64,000 nt of DNA from an uncultured Veillonella sp. (GCF_900545795.1 NZ_URAR01000007.1:43579-107578), one strand, 5' to 3'; numbered from the stretch's first letter, positions 15,586 to 23,856 are shown. Translations and numbers: made by a program. Notes: generated from the letters alone by a model not told the origin.

Positions 15586-15778
15586 AGAGAATATTCGAAT
15601 AAATGTTCGATAGAATAACTCAAGAAATCCGCCCTATTTTTCTTCAGGCGGTGGCGTTATTTGTCGTTGTGCGTGCCCTTATGAGCTCCATAAGAGAAAC
15701 ACATGGAAGCCCCTACAGAGACGCCCTATAAGGCGAAAAATGACCTAGTTATTAAGTGTTTAAAAGGAGACAAAAGAC

Positions 15779-18346
15779 ATGACCAAAGTATTTACTATTG
15801 AAGACCAATTGAAACTAGAGAACAGCTACAAAGAATTTGCAAGGGAGCTATTCATTACAAAACACAAGGAACAAGAAGAAAAAGGACAAGCAAGCAAAAC
15901 AGCAGTAGGCACAAGACTTTTGAAGTATGTAGGGCAAGACCTAGCAAAGGCAGTTAGTGCATGGTTAACTGAAGAAATCAAGCCTAAGAGAGGTGTGCAG
16001 AAGGAGCATAAGAAGCTCCTAAGTGCCCTAGTGGAAGCATTAGGCTATGATTTAGTACTTCAAAACGCTTGTGCCTTTGTGTTTGAAAAAATAATAAATA
16101 GTGTCTCACGCATTAAAGCCCCACAAAAGACTATTAGTAATGTCGCTATAGAAGTAGGAAGAGCCTTATATTATGAATGTAAACTTGAAGCCTACCTACA
16201 ATTTCAAGAATCAAGAGACTTGAAAAAGAGAGTTATTGCAGAGGTCGACAAGCGGAATGACTTCCGTTACAAGTGGAATGTCATAGAAGAAATTTCAGGG
16301 CAAGACACTCAATTTAAATTCTATAAGGCAACTGATAGAGAAATGTTATCGTTGGGCAATGCACTAGTAATTTTACTTGTCGAAAATACCGACCTAGTGA
16401 CCTTGTCGACAAGAGGGACAAAGGGGCTAATTTATTTAGAGCCTACAGACTTCTTCATTGAACTTTGGGAAAAGAACATAGATAACCTAGCGTCTAAAGT
16501 AAATATTAATGCTCCTACAATAGTACCGCCTAAGAAGTGGACTAGTATTTATGATGGAGCTTATTATAGCCACCCTGAAGACCTTATGAGAATTCATTGG
16601 ACAAAGAAGAGAGCAAGAACCACTAGGGATTACTTAAGAAAACTTCAGGAAGTGGACTTATCAGAAATCATGCATGCAGTAAATAGAATCCAAGAGACCG
16701 CCTACTGTATCAATACAGAAGTGTTAAATGTGGTAAACCACCTAGTTGCGATTGGTGGTGACCGTGCAGGACTTGAAAGAACAGAGCCTTACGAACAACT
16801 TCCGTATCTTGAAGGGGAGACCAATGCAGATGTTATACGTGCTCACAAAAAGAGAATGAAAGAGATTATACAGAAAGAAATTGCTAGAAAGTCTAAAGCC
16901 TTACGCATGTATAAAACAATAGGAACAGCTAAAGACTTTGCTAAGTACCCTAAAATTTACTTCCCTTGCAACATAGATTTTAGAGGTCGTGTGTACCCTA
17001 TTCCATTCTTCAGTCACCAAGGTGATGACCTTATGAAGTCTCTATTACTCTATGCAGAACCAACTCCTGCTAAGCATGAGGAAGACCTAGACACATTTAA
17101 AATTCAAGGCTCAAACCTTTGGGGCAACGACAAAATAGGCTATAAGGCTCAGTGCGAATGGATTGATGAAAACTCTGAACATATTCTTAGAAGTGCAGAA
17201 GAGCCACTTGCGTATACGTGGTGGGAACAAGCAGATGAACCTCTCCAATTCCTAGCTTTTTGTCTTGAGTGGAAGCGATATATTGATTACCGCAAAAAAT
17301 ACCCTAGTATCATTGGTTTTACTTGTCGTATTCCAATTGCATTTGATGGAACTTGTAGTGGTCTACAGCACTACAGTGCTATGTTACAAGACCCTATAGG
17401 GGGCAATGCAGTTAACTTAACATGTGGCAATAAGAAACCTAATGACATCTATCAAGAAGTAGCAGATGGAGTTATTAAGTTAGTGCAAGACGACCTAGTT
17501 AATGGTACAGCAGATGAACCTTTTAAAGTTGATAAACGTTATAAGACAAAAGAAGATACTGAAGAAGGTATTGAGGAATATGAGGGGATTAAATACGGCA
17601 CAAAGACCCTAGCACAACTTTGGACTAATCACGGTATCACACGTAAGGTTTGTAAAAGACCTGTAATGACCCTAGCTTATGGTAGTGGTCGTTATGGATT
17701 TAGTGAACAAATCCTTGAAGATACATGTAAAGACAATCCTATTTTCTCAGGGTGCACTGCTCCTGCTAGTCGTTACCTAGCCGAAAAAATTAGCCTAGTT
17801 GTAAAAGATGTTGTCGTTTCTGCAGTTAAAGGAATGGACTTCCTTAAGAAACTAGCTAAAGCAATGGCTGAAGCGGACTTACCTGTTAGTTGGTGGACGC
17901 CTTTAGGATTACCTGTACAGCAACAATACATTAAGCAAGAGCAACAAGTATTAAGAACAAGATTAGGGGCAAAGCAGATTAGACTATATTACACAACGCC
18001 TGCCACTGATGAAGCAGTCGACAAAAATAGCCAACGGAATGGTGTCGCCCCTAACTTTATTCATAGCTTAGATAGTACGCATTTAATGATGGTCGTAAAC
18101 AGTGCAGGTCTAAACAATTACACGACAATTCATGATAGCTTTGGAACATCTTTAGGGGAGACTAAAGAGCTTAAAGCCATACTAAGAGAACAGCTTTATA
18201 AACTTTATACTGAGTACACGCCACTAGAAACATTTAAAGAGTACGTTGAAGCAGAACTTCATAAAAAATTAGATGATGTAAAACTACCTAAGAAGGGCTC
18301 TTTGTCTCTTGGTGACATACTAAAGTCTGAATATGTATTCCACTGA
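15779..18346 (+). CDS. T7-type single-subunit DNA-dependent RNA polymerase
   Basis: An 855-residue polymerase (T7: 883), apparently intact. The catalytic set is present: first metal-binding Asp523 in IAFDGTCSGLQH (T7 D537), Lys626 in VCKRPVMTLAYGSGRYGF with Tyr634 (T7 K631 and Y639), and the second Asp786 in TIHDSFGT (T7 D812). DFRGRVYPIPFF and APNFIHSLDSTHLM are further family motifs. It will transcribe the replication and structural genes from its own promoters, of which four candidates are seen in this prophage. ATG follows AAAGGAGACAAAAGAC. Expression must be held down in the lysogen, and the repeats at 15447-15611 and the terminator upstream are candidates for that control. Confidence 0.97.
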   Translation: MTKVFTIEDQLKLENSYKEFARELFITKHKEQEEKGQASKTAVGTRLLKYVGQDLAKAVSAWLTEEIKPKRGVQKEHKKLLSALVEALGYDLVLQNACAFVFEKIINSVSRIKAPQKTISNVAIEVGRALYYECKLEAYLQFQESRDLKKRVIAEVDKRNDFRYKWNVIEEISGQDTQFKFYKATDREMLSLGNALVILLVENTDLVTLSTRGTKGLIYLEPTDFFIELWEKNIDNLASKVNINAPTIVPPKKWTSIYDGAYYSHPEDLMRIHWTKKRARTTRDYLRKLQEVDLSEIMHAVNRIQETAYCINTEVLNVVNHLVAIGGDRAGLERTEPYEQLPYLEGETNADVIRAHKKRMKEIIQKEIARKSKALRMYKTIGTAKDFAKYPKIYFPCNIDFRGRVYPIPFFSHQGDDLMKSLLLYAEPTPAKHEEDLDTFKIQGSNLWGNDKIGYKAQCEWIDENSEHILRSAEEPLAYTWWEQADEPLQFLAFCLEWKRYIDYRKKYPSIIGFTCRIPIAFDGTCSGLQHYSAMLQDPIGGNAVNLTCGNKKPNDIYQEVADGVIKLVQDDLVNGTADEPFKVDKRYKTKEDTEEGIEEYEGIKYGTKTLAQLWTNHGITRKVCKRPVMTLAYGSGRYGFSEQILEDTCKDNPIFSGCTAPASRYLAEKISLVVKDVVVSAVKGMDFLKKLAKAMAEADLPVSWWTPLGLPVQQQYIKQEQQVLRTRLGAKQIRLYYTTPATDEAVDKNSQRNGVAPNFIHSLDSTHLMMVVNSAGLNNYTTIHDSFGTSLGETKELKAILREQLYKLYTEYTPLETFKEYVEAELHKKLDDVKLPKKGSLSLGDILKSEYVFH

Positions 18347-18355
18347 TATACAAAG

Positions 18356-18378
18356 TTAATTGAGCCACGATAAGGAGA
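18356..18378 (+). promoter_or_regulatory. T7-like phage promoter 2
   Basis: TTAATTGAGC, then CACGATAAGGAGA: 15 of 23 positions agree with the T7 consensus when the 3' ends are aligned, including CAC, ATA and GGAGA. It starts 10 bases after the polymerase stop. A hairpin (AGACAACCTAAAGG with CCTTTGGTTGTCT) follows. Confidence 0.75.
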
Positions 18379-18532
18379 AAGACAACCTAAAGGACTACTT
18401 AAGTTAACTTAAGAATATCTTAAGACAACTATAGTATTCCTTTGGTTGTCTTAACGTGGACTATAGTTAAAATATCTTAAGTAATACTATCTATAGTTAA
18501 CTAAAGAATATCTATAGTTAACCTTAAGAATT

Positions 18533-18555
18533 TTAATTGGTACACGATAAAGAGA
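18533..18555 (+). promoter_or_regulatory. T7-like phage promoter 3
   Basis: TTAATTGGTA, then CACGATAAAGAGA, nearly the same as promoter 2. It is followed at once by a hairpin (AAAGAGACTA with TAGTCTCTTT, 18555-18594) and a TTTT. Confidence 0.72.
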
Positions 18556-18596
18556 AAGAGACTAACTTTAGTCAACTTAAGACCTAGTCTCTTTTG
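18555..18596 (+). terminator. Hairpin with T-run after phage promoter 3
   Basis: A ten-base stem around a 20-base loop, ending in CTTTTG. It may terminate readthrough from the early region, or act as a leader hairpin for transcripts from promoter 3. Confidence 0.45.
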
Positions 18597-18630
18597 TCGT
18601 TCATTTTGTCTAACTGAAAGGGCGTGGGAG

Positions 18631-18735
18631 ATGGAGATACTTATAGCACTAACAATATGGAATGTTTTCAGTGTGGAAATATTTCTATTAGTTTTGTTAG
18701 TTATTCTATGGGTGATATTTGTAGAAGGAGACTAA
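18631..18735 (+). CDS. Small membrane peptide (34 aa)
   Basis: A 34-codon frame, ATG behind GGGCGTGGGAG. Almost the whole peptide is hydrophobic (EIFLLVLLVILWVIFV), forming one membrane helix with an acidic C-terminus. It ends three bases before the next gene. T7-like phages often carry such tiny membrane proteins; the function is unknown. Confidence 0.5.
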   Translation: MEILIALTIWNVFSVEIFLLVLLVILWVIFVEGD

Positions 18736-18738
18736 ATT

Positions 18739-19182
18739 ATGGAGACCCTATTTTTAAAACAACAGGTACAAGCTATTGATTACTTACGAGACAAATACGA
18801 AAGCATTGGTATAAGAATTACAGAGGTTAAGAGCAAAAAAAAGTTATCACCTGAGTGTAAAAAAATGATTGAACTAGTTGATGGTGTAATAAAGGTTCAA
18901 AAAACTATGTTATGGTATCTCAGATTTGATGATGAATTTTCTTTACAGCAGGCTTTAGTAGCTATTGGCGGATTAACTGTAAATAGTAGAGTAGCTAAAA
19001 ACTTGAGTGAAACTGTATGCAGTTTTGTAAGTAATGATAAGAAAAGTGACCTAATGAGCCTTTATGCAGATATAAACTGCTTATGGGATATTCACAATTC
19101 ACTTGCAGAAAGTTTTGAAGGTTTAGAAGAATTGAAAAAGCTAGAGGTGTTACTAGATGAACGACTTAATGACAATAACTAG
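18739..19182 (+). CDS. Phage protein of unknown function (147 aa)
   Basis: A 147-residue, mostly helical protein; ATG behind GAAGGAGACTAAATT. It has no recognised domain and no membrane segment. Several Leu/Lys/Glu-rich stretches, such as the C-terminal EGLEELKKLEVLLDERL, could form coiled coils. It is the first sizeable gene after the polymerase and candidate origin, where T7 keeps its class II accessory genes 1.1 to 1.6. Confidence 0.7.
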   Translation: METLFLKQQVQAIDYLRDKYESIGIRITEVKSKKKLSPECKKMIELVDGVIKVQKTMLWYLRFDDEFSLQQALVAIGGLTVNSRVAKNLSETVCSFVSNDKKSDLMSLYADINCLWDIHNSLAESFEGLEELKKLEVLLDERLNDNN

Positions 19183-19266
19183 TATTGCTTTTGTGTTATA
19201 CCAATTGATTATTATTGCTCAATAACGTTTATGGTAATAGACAATTGAGAGCAGAAAAGGAGACAA

Positions 19267-19503
19267 ATGGTAAATCAAGAAGTAGACAAGGTGAAAGACG
19301 CTAAAATCCAACTCTTTGGTTTTATGTGGTATGAATGTGCTCACCTTGCAGAAATTACTACAGATAATGAAGGCAATAAAATATATCGAACATATCCTGA
19401 TGGTCGTACTTCATGGACATATGACGCAAGTATCCATGGAAAATTAAACAATTGGTATGAGAGTGATGTTTATTGTATTGAAGGATTAGAGGAGACAAAC
19501 TAA
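19267..19503 (+). CDS. Phage protein of unknown function (78 aa)
   Basis: A 78-residue acidic protein; ATG behind AAAAGGAGACAA. It is rich in aromatic residues (FGFMWYECAH, TSWTYDAS, NNWYES), with no recognised domain. The last base of its stop is the first base of the next start, so the two genes are coupled. Confidence 0.68.
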   Translation: MVNQEVDKVKDAKIQLFGFMWYECAHLAEITTDNEGNKIYRTYPDGRTSWTYDASIHGKLNNWYESDVYCIEGLEETN

Positions 19504-20111
19504 TGGATAACAAATACATAAGTACTGAATTTTTGAATAAGTATTATAACTTACGTACTGAAATACTAAAGAGCGTTTATAACGCAGGCTATGAATATAT
19601 TGCAAGAGATGAGTGTGGTAAGCTCTTTGTATATGCAGAGAAACCAAGAAGATTAAGTAGTGTATGGCTTAGTGGTTGTACCAAGTTTAATACTTTAGAG
19701 TATGTAGCATATAGAGAAGCGAATCTATGGAGTATTAAAGACTTATTTGAGGACATCAAGTGGACTGATAAAGAACCCTTTGATATTGCTAAAGAATTAG
19801 ATAATGAAACACAACCGATAATTCTTGAGGGTTTTGAGGAAGACTTAGCAGGTGCGTTAGCTACTGTTAAAGAAGAACCATTAAAGCATGACGACCATTA
19901 CAAAGCCTTAGGGATTGAACCGTGGGACATCTTAGAAGCCAACATGACACATGAAGAGTTCAAAGGTTTTCTAAAGGGCAACATTCAGAAGTATCTGCAT
20001 AGAAATAAAGAGGGTCTCAAGGATTATGAGAAGCTCCTAAACTATGCTCAAAAATTAGTAGAAGTGGAGAAGAAACATGGCAACGACAACAAAAACAACA
20101 ACGACAAATAG
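19503..20111 (+). CDS. DUF3310-containing protein, T7 gp1.7-like nucleotide kinase
   Basis: A 202-residue protein. The C-terminal third (HYKALGIEPWDILEANMTHEEFKGFLKGNIQKYLHR, in pieces from about residue 130) is the DUF3310 domain that ends T7 gp1.7, a phosphoryl-transfer enzyme acting on dGMP and dTMP. The N-terminal part is less conserved. T7 gp1.7 is 196 residues, so the length fits. It is followed by an overlapping dUTPase and later by ThyX, forming a nucleotide-supply set. The kinase activity is inferred from T7. Confidence 0.75.
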   Translation: MDNKYISTEFLNKYYNLRTEILKSVYNAGYEYIARDECGKLFVYAEKPRRLSSVWLSGCTKFNTLEYVAYREANLWSIKDLFEDIKWTDKEPFDIAKELDNETQPIILEGFEEDLAGALATVKEEPLKHDDHYKALGIEPWDILEANMTHEEFKGFLKGNIQKYLHRNKEGLKDYEKLLNYAQKLVEVEKKHGNDNKNNNDK

Positions 20112-20574
20112 AACAACGAAACAGACAACTGAAGAACCAATCTTAGGAATTTATCCATTGCTTGATGATATGAAATTACCTGAGTTTAAAACAGCAGGAG
20201 CGTCGTGTATGGACGTATACTTACCTGAAAATGTACGAATTGGTGGTAAATTTCAATTTGTGTCGCAACCTATCTCGCTAGGTTTTAAACTAGACATTCC
20301 TGAGGGCTACTCAGTGCGACTACACATGAGAAGTAGTATTGCATGTGACGTACCAATTCAATTAGCTAACAGTACAGGAATCATTGATAGCGACTTTACA
20401 GGTGAAGTGACGGCTTTTGTTCGTAACTTAACGAATGAAGCATTTTATTTCTATAAAGACGAGCGTGTATTTCAACTAGAGCTTGTCAAAGATGAACGTG
20501 TGAAAACTAAAGTATTATCCACGTACGACAAAAAGACAAATCGTGGTGAGACAAGTGGGAGTACAGGACGATAG
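20077..20574 (+). CDS. dut: dUTP diphosphatase (trimeric dUTPase)
   Basis: A 165-residue dUTPase hydrolysing dUTP to dUMP, which keeps uracil out of DNA and feeds dTMP synthesis by ThyX. Motifs are in order: AGASCMDVYL (1), RSS (2), GIIDSDFTGEV (3), RVFQLEL (4) and a C-terminal RGETSGSTGR (5), which lacks the usual Phe of RGxxGFGSTG. A Thr-rich tail of about 20 residues precedes the domain. It overlaps the upstream gene by 35 bases; ATG follows GGAGAAGAAAC. Confidence 0.9.
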   Translation: MATTTKTTTTNRTTKQTTEEPILGIYPLLDDMKLPEFKTAGASCMDVYLPENVRIGGKFQFVSQPISLGFKLDIPEGYSVRLHMRSSIACDVPIQLANSTGIIDSDFTGEVTAFVRNLTNEAFYFYKDERVFQLELVKDERVKTKVLSTYDKKTNRGETSGSTGR

Positions 20575-20586
20575 GAGACAATTACA

Positions 20587-21165
20587 ATGGCAAAGACAAA
20601 TGATATTTTACTTAAAGGTACAGCTTATTGGGCTCATGTAGTTAAGCCTGAGGAATATGAAGGTAAAGAGATTGGTTACTCAATCATGGTTAAGCTAGCA
20701 GATGAAGAAGCTAACGAAAAACTCAAGACATATCTTGAAAACTATTTCAAGGCTAATCTTCCTGATAAACCTATTGACGCCAAGACATCACCTAATTTAC
20801 CGTTTAAAGAAATCTCTATCAATGGTGTCTTTACGGAAGCCGTTAAGGCTAAGACGACACATTATTTTATCGACAAGAAAACAGGGCAACGAATTGACCG
20901 CAAGGTAGCTATCTTTAAAGCAGATGGTACGCCACTTGAGGACGGCACATTAATTGGCAATGGTAGTCAAGTACAGGTAAGTGTTACTCCAAGTGTCTAC
21001 CATGTAAACAAGAAAAACTTTGGTATCACCTTGCGAATCCGTGCAGTGATGGTGTCTGAACTTGTCGCATACGGTGCTAAGAGTGCACAAGACTATGGAT
21101 TTGAAATCACTGAGACCCCTGATGAAAATACTGATGAGGTATTAGATGGCGAATTGGAGTTTTAA
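20587..21165 (+). CDS. Single-stranded DNA-binding protein, T7 gp2.5-like
   Basis: A 192-residue protein covering single-stranded DNA at the phage fork. It starts MAKTNDILLKGTAYWAHV and ends in an acidic tail (about DENTDEVLDGELEF) with terminal Phe. That acidic tail and final aromatic residue are the hallmark through which gp2.5 contacts the T7 polymerase and helicase. T7 gp2.5 has 232 residues, so this one is shorter. It overlaps the endonuclease gene by 20 bases. Confidence 0.85.
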   Translation: MAKTNDILLKGTAYWAHVVKPEEYEGKEIGYSIMVKLADEEANEKLKTYLENYFKANLPDKPIDAKTSPNLPFKEISINGVFTEAVKAKTTHYFIDKKTGQRIDRKVAIFKADGTPLEDGTLIGNGSQVQVSVTPSVYHVNKKNFGITLRIRAVMVSELVAYGAKSAQDYGFEITETPDENTDEVLDGELEF

Positions 21166-21586
21166 TCGTAAGCGTGGCTTTAGACAAAGAGTAGACAGAA
21201 GTGTCCGCTCAAACTTTGAAGGGCGAATAAAACTGAATTTACTAAACGATGGCGTGGATTTTACCTATGAGAGTAAATCTTTTAAGTATCTCATAGAGCA
21301 CAAGTACACGCCTGATTTTATTTTGTCGAATGGAATAATCATTGAAGCCAAAGGGTTGTTCTTACCTGAAGACCGCACGAAACATCTGAAGGTAAAGGAA
21401 CAACACCCTGAGTTAGACATTCGATTTGTCTTTCAGGCAGACCAATGGTTAACCAAGAGTAAGAAAAATAAGTATAGTGATTGGTGCAAGAAGAACGGCT
21501 TTAAGTATCACATTGGAGACCGTGTACCAATCGAATGGATAAACGAAAGGAAGACTAATGCACGGACGTCTAAGAAAAAGAAATGA
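21146..21586 (+). CDS. Endonuclease I (Holliday-junction resolvase), T7 gp3-like
   Basis: A 146-residue nuclease that in T7 resolves branched DNA and degrades host DNA. The match to T7 gp3 is clear: KYTPDFILSNGIIIEAKG, then EDRTKHL, then KEQHPELDIRFVF and PIEWI near the end. The E-x-K pair (Glu/Lys of IIEAKG) and Asp of YTPDF are the active-site residues. T7 gp3 is 149 residues. It overlaps the SSB gene upstream and the next gene by 29 bases. Confidence 0.93.
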   Translation: MANWSFNRKRGFRQRVDRSVRSNFEGRIKLNLLNDGVDFTYESKSFKYLIEHKYTPDFILSNGIIIEAKGLFLPEDRTKHLKVKEQHPELDIRFVFQADQWLTKSKKNKYSDWCKKNGFKYHIGDRVPIEWINERKTNARTSKKKK

Positions 21587-21923
21587 GACAAAAGTAATCT
21601 TATGTCTCTATAAGAATATGCATGAACAATCCATGCAAGACGTCTACATGAATGCAAAACGAGCAGGCTACTTGTTCTTCCCTTATCATTCTTTTATTGA
21701 CTATCAAGGAGTTGTGCATGAAGGACGTGATAAAGAAGCAGTAGCTAGTGCAGATTTTATGGATAATGAAGTGGCGTACACAATCCTTGTTGATACGACA
21801 AGTAAAGCAAGAGCAACCGCTAAGCAGAAGTTAGCCGTTGAGGATTTACTTAAGTTATATCCACAAGCGAACGTTATGGAATTTGAAGGAGACATTCATG
21901 AAGACAAAATTTTACAAAGTTAG
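21558..21923 (+). CDS. T7 lysozyme (gp3.5)-like protein lacking zinc ligands
   Basis: A 121-residue protein directly after endonuclease I, exactly where T7 has gp3.5, an amidase that also binds and inhibits T7 RNA polymerase. The middle matches the amidase core (YHSFIDYQGVVHEGRDKEAV against T7 YHFIIKRDGTVEAGRDEMAV). However, the first zinc-binding His of T7 (in FVHCSAT) is replaced by LCLYKNM, and the C-terminal His/Cys segment (HHEVAPKAC) is missing. It is therefore probably not an amidase. The phage has a separate amidase at 45713. It may have kept only the polymerase-regulating role, which is inference. Confidence 0.7.
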   Translation: MHGRLRKRNETKVILCLYKNMHEQSMQDVYMNAKRAGYLFFPYHSFIDYQGVVHEGRDKEAVASADFMDNEVAYTILVDTTSKARATAKQKLAVEDLLKLYPQANVMEFEGDIHEDKILQS

Positions 21924-22071
21924 AGTTGTCGTAACAGGCACTTACGAGGATATTGTAGAAGCGACTGATGAAGCTATGGCAAGAGGAATTGTCGTTGATG
22001 ACTTAGACGCTGATTTAAGTTTGATGGAACACCCTGTATATGAGAGTGATGTATGGGAACTTCCACAGTAA
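21898..22071 (+). CDS. Phage protein of unknown function (57 aa)
   Basis: A 57-residue acidic protein; the ATG at 21898 follows GAAGGAGACATTC and is preferred over the in-frame codon at 21838. It begins MKTKFYKVRVVVTGTYED and carries an Asp/Glu-rich second half. It overlaps the gene before by 26 bases and the primase-helicase start by 19 bases, so it is embedded in the replication operon. Function unknown. Confidence 0.65.
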   Translation: MKTKFYKVRVVVTGTYEDIVEATDEAMARGIVVDDLDADLSLMEHPVYESDVWELPQ

Positions 22072-23699
22072 TTCGTTCACATTTACCATGTCCAACTTGT
22101 GGCAGTAGTGACGCTTTGTCTGAGTATTCTGATGGACATACTCATTGCTTTTCTTGTGGTACTACTATTAATACTGATGATAATTTTTTTAATGAGAAAG
22201 AGTTTCTTCATAAGTACGATAGTCCCAATTGTATAATTAAGTTCATTTCAACTAGTAACGTGTCTGATTTACCTAAGCGTGGAATCACAAGAAAGACATG
22301 TGAACGTTATCAGTACCATAAATCCATGTATCATGGTAAGCCTGTTCAAGTCGCCAACTACTATAACCAAGATGGTGAACTTGTGGGACAAAAGTTACGG
22401 TTTGCCGACAAGACATTTTGTACAATCGGCAACATAGGAACTACATTCTTTGGACAACATTTATTCAACAACGAATCAGACAAGTTAATCATTACAGAAG
22501 GTGAGATTGATTGTCTAACTGTAAGCCAACTGTTCGCAAACAGGGCACAAGTCGTAAGCCTTCCAACAGGGGCTAAGGGTGCACGTAAAGTAATGGAAGC
22601 GAACCTGAAGTGGCTACAGAAGTTTGAAGAAGTATTAATACTTTTCGACAATGATGAAGCAGGAAGAAGTGCACTTAATGATGTTAAAGGAATCCTGCCA
22701 AGCGACAAGCTAAAAATCGTTGTCTTAAGCCAACACAAAGACCCTAATGAATATCTATTAGCCGACCATGGTAGAGAACTAATGGAAGCAATAGATAATG
22801 CAAAACCGTACAAGCCTGCAAATATCATCAATGGTGCTAGTCTTTGGAAAGCACTTGAAGAAGAGCCTGAAGAAGCAGAAGGCTATGATTTGCCGTGGGA
22901 CATTAAAGCCAATGATATGACTAATGGAATCCGCAAAGGTGAAATAATGTTGTTGACCGCAGGGACAGGCATTGGTAAATCAACAATGGCAAGAGAACTC
23001 ATGTATGACCTTGCTATGAATAAAAAATTGAAAGTAGGCATAATGATGTTAGAAGAGAACACATTGAGAACTGCTAAGGGTATCATGAGTATCCATGTGG
23101 GTAAGAGCCTACACATTTCAAGACAAGGATTAACAGACGTTCAGTACAAAAAAGCTTTTGATGAGACCTTAGGTACTGAACGTTTTGTCCTTTATGACCA
23201 CTTTGGAAGTCTACAAGAGACTGAACTAGTGGAATCAATGAGAAGTATGGTCGTATCTGAGAAGTGCGATTTTCTTGTCTTAGACCACATCAGTATTGCA
23301 GTGAGTGGGATTGAGACAAAGGACGAACGCAAGATGATTGATGTACTGATGACAAAACTAAGAAGTCTTGTTGAAGAAACAGGAGTGGGCATGGTAGCTA
23401 TTTGTCATCTTAAGCGGACTGAAGGGAGCAATCACGAGGAAGGTGGGATTATTAGTCTCAACCATTTACGTGGTAGTCAATCACTAGCTCAACTATCAGA
23501 CACGATTGTAGCACTAGAAAGAAATCAACAAGCCACTGATGTCAAACAAAAGAATCTCCTAAAAGTCCGCATATTGAAATGCAGGTTTACAGGAGATACA
23601 GGACTAGGTGGTTATTTATATTTTGATAAAGGTACTAACCGATTGAGAGTGCCTGAGTTTGATGAGGAGACAGAGCAAGATGAACCAAGAGAATTCTAA
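22053..23699 (+). CDS. Primase-helicase, T7 gp4-like
   Basis: A 548-residue bifunctional protein (T7 gp4A: 566) that makes RNA primers and unwinds DNA at the fork. It has an N-terminal zinc-binding domain with Cys13, Cys16, Cys32 and Cys35; a TOPRIM primase domain (ITEGEIDCLTV and ILFDNDEAGRSA); then a RecA-like DnaB-type helicase with Walker A TAGTGIGKST and Walker B-like FLVLDHISI. The C-terminus is acidic (EETEQDEPREF), as in T7, where it contacts the polymerase. All domains look intact. Confidence 0.95.
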   Translation: MGTSTVIRSHLPCPTCGSSDALSEYSDGHTHCFSCGTTINTDDNFFNEKEFLHKYDSPNCIIKFISTSNVSDLPKRGITRKTCERYQYHKSMYHGKPVQVANYYNQDGELVGQKLRFADKTFCTIGNIGTTFFGQHLFNNESDKLIITEGEIDCLTVSQLFANRAQVVSLPTGAKGARKVMEANLKWLQKFEEVLILFDNDEAGRSALNDVKGILPSDKLKIVVLSQHKDPNEYLLADHGRELMEAIDNAKPYKPANIINGASLWKALEEEPEEAEGYDLPWDIKANDMTNGIRKGEIMLLTAGTGIGKSTMARELMYDLAMNKKLKVGIMMLEENTLRTAKGIMSIHVGKSLHISRQGLTDVQYKKAFDETLGTERFVLYDHFGSLQETELVESMRSMVVSEKCDFLVLDHISIAVSGIETKDERKMIDVLMTKLRSLVEETGVGMVAICHLKRTEGSNHEEGGIISLNHLRGSQSLAQLSDTIVALERNQQATDVKQKNLLKVRILKCRFTGDTGLGGYLYFDKGTNRLRVPEFDEETEQDEPREF

Positions 23700-23856
23700 G
23701 TTTGAAAACTATTTGTACCAACTACAAGAAGAAACATTGAACGACATGTGTACAAGTGAAGACAAATTAAGTATTTATGAAGCGTCAATCAAGCGTGTGC
23801 TCCTTAACAAAATTATTTTTAAGTGGGAAGAACTAAAGGAGATACCAAAATGTTAA
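23680..23856 (+). CDS. Phage protein of unknown function (58 aa)
   Basis: A 58-residue, helical, charged protein from ATG 23680 behind GAGGAGACAGAGCAAG, overlapping the end of the primase-helicase gene by 20 bases. No domain is recognised. It stands where T7 carries the small genes 4.3 to 4.7. Confidence 0.6.
   Translation: MNQENSKFENYLYQLQEETLNDMCTSEDKLSIYEASIKRVLLNKIIFKWEELKEIPKC

Larger units (their letters stand above)
15447..15611. repeat. TTCGAT palindromic repeats upstream of the polymerase gene
   Basis: ATCGAACATA occurs at 15447-15456 and 15541-15550, its reverse complement at 15571-15580, a close copy (AATGTTCGAT) at 15602-15611 and a related palindrome TATTCGAATA at 15592-15601. 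The third copy abuts a TATAAT at 15580-15585. They look like binding sites for a regulator of the polymerase gene. Confidence 0.65.
18347..18630 (+). other. Candidate primary replication origin between the polymerase gene and the next gene
   Basis: About 280 bases with no substantial gene. Two T7-like promoters (18356-18378 and 18533-18555) flank an AT-rich stretch full of CTTAAG, GTTAAC and TATAGTTAAC palindromes. In T7 the primary origin lies directly after gene 1 at two tandem promoters (phi1.1A and phi1.1B) plus an AT-rich element, so the layout matches. Function is inferred. Confidence 0.55.

Noticed and set aside
15678..15700. ATGAGCTCCATAAGAGAAAC as a phage promoter before the polymerase gene
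   Set aside because: It resembles the site only in ATAA-GAGA and lacks AATTG and CAC with correct spacing.
19239..19262. Promoter-like AATTGAG...AAAAGGAGA sequence
   Set aside because: The CAC and ATA blocks are missing; the 3' similarity is explained by the ribosome-binding site.
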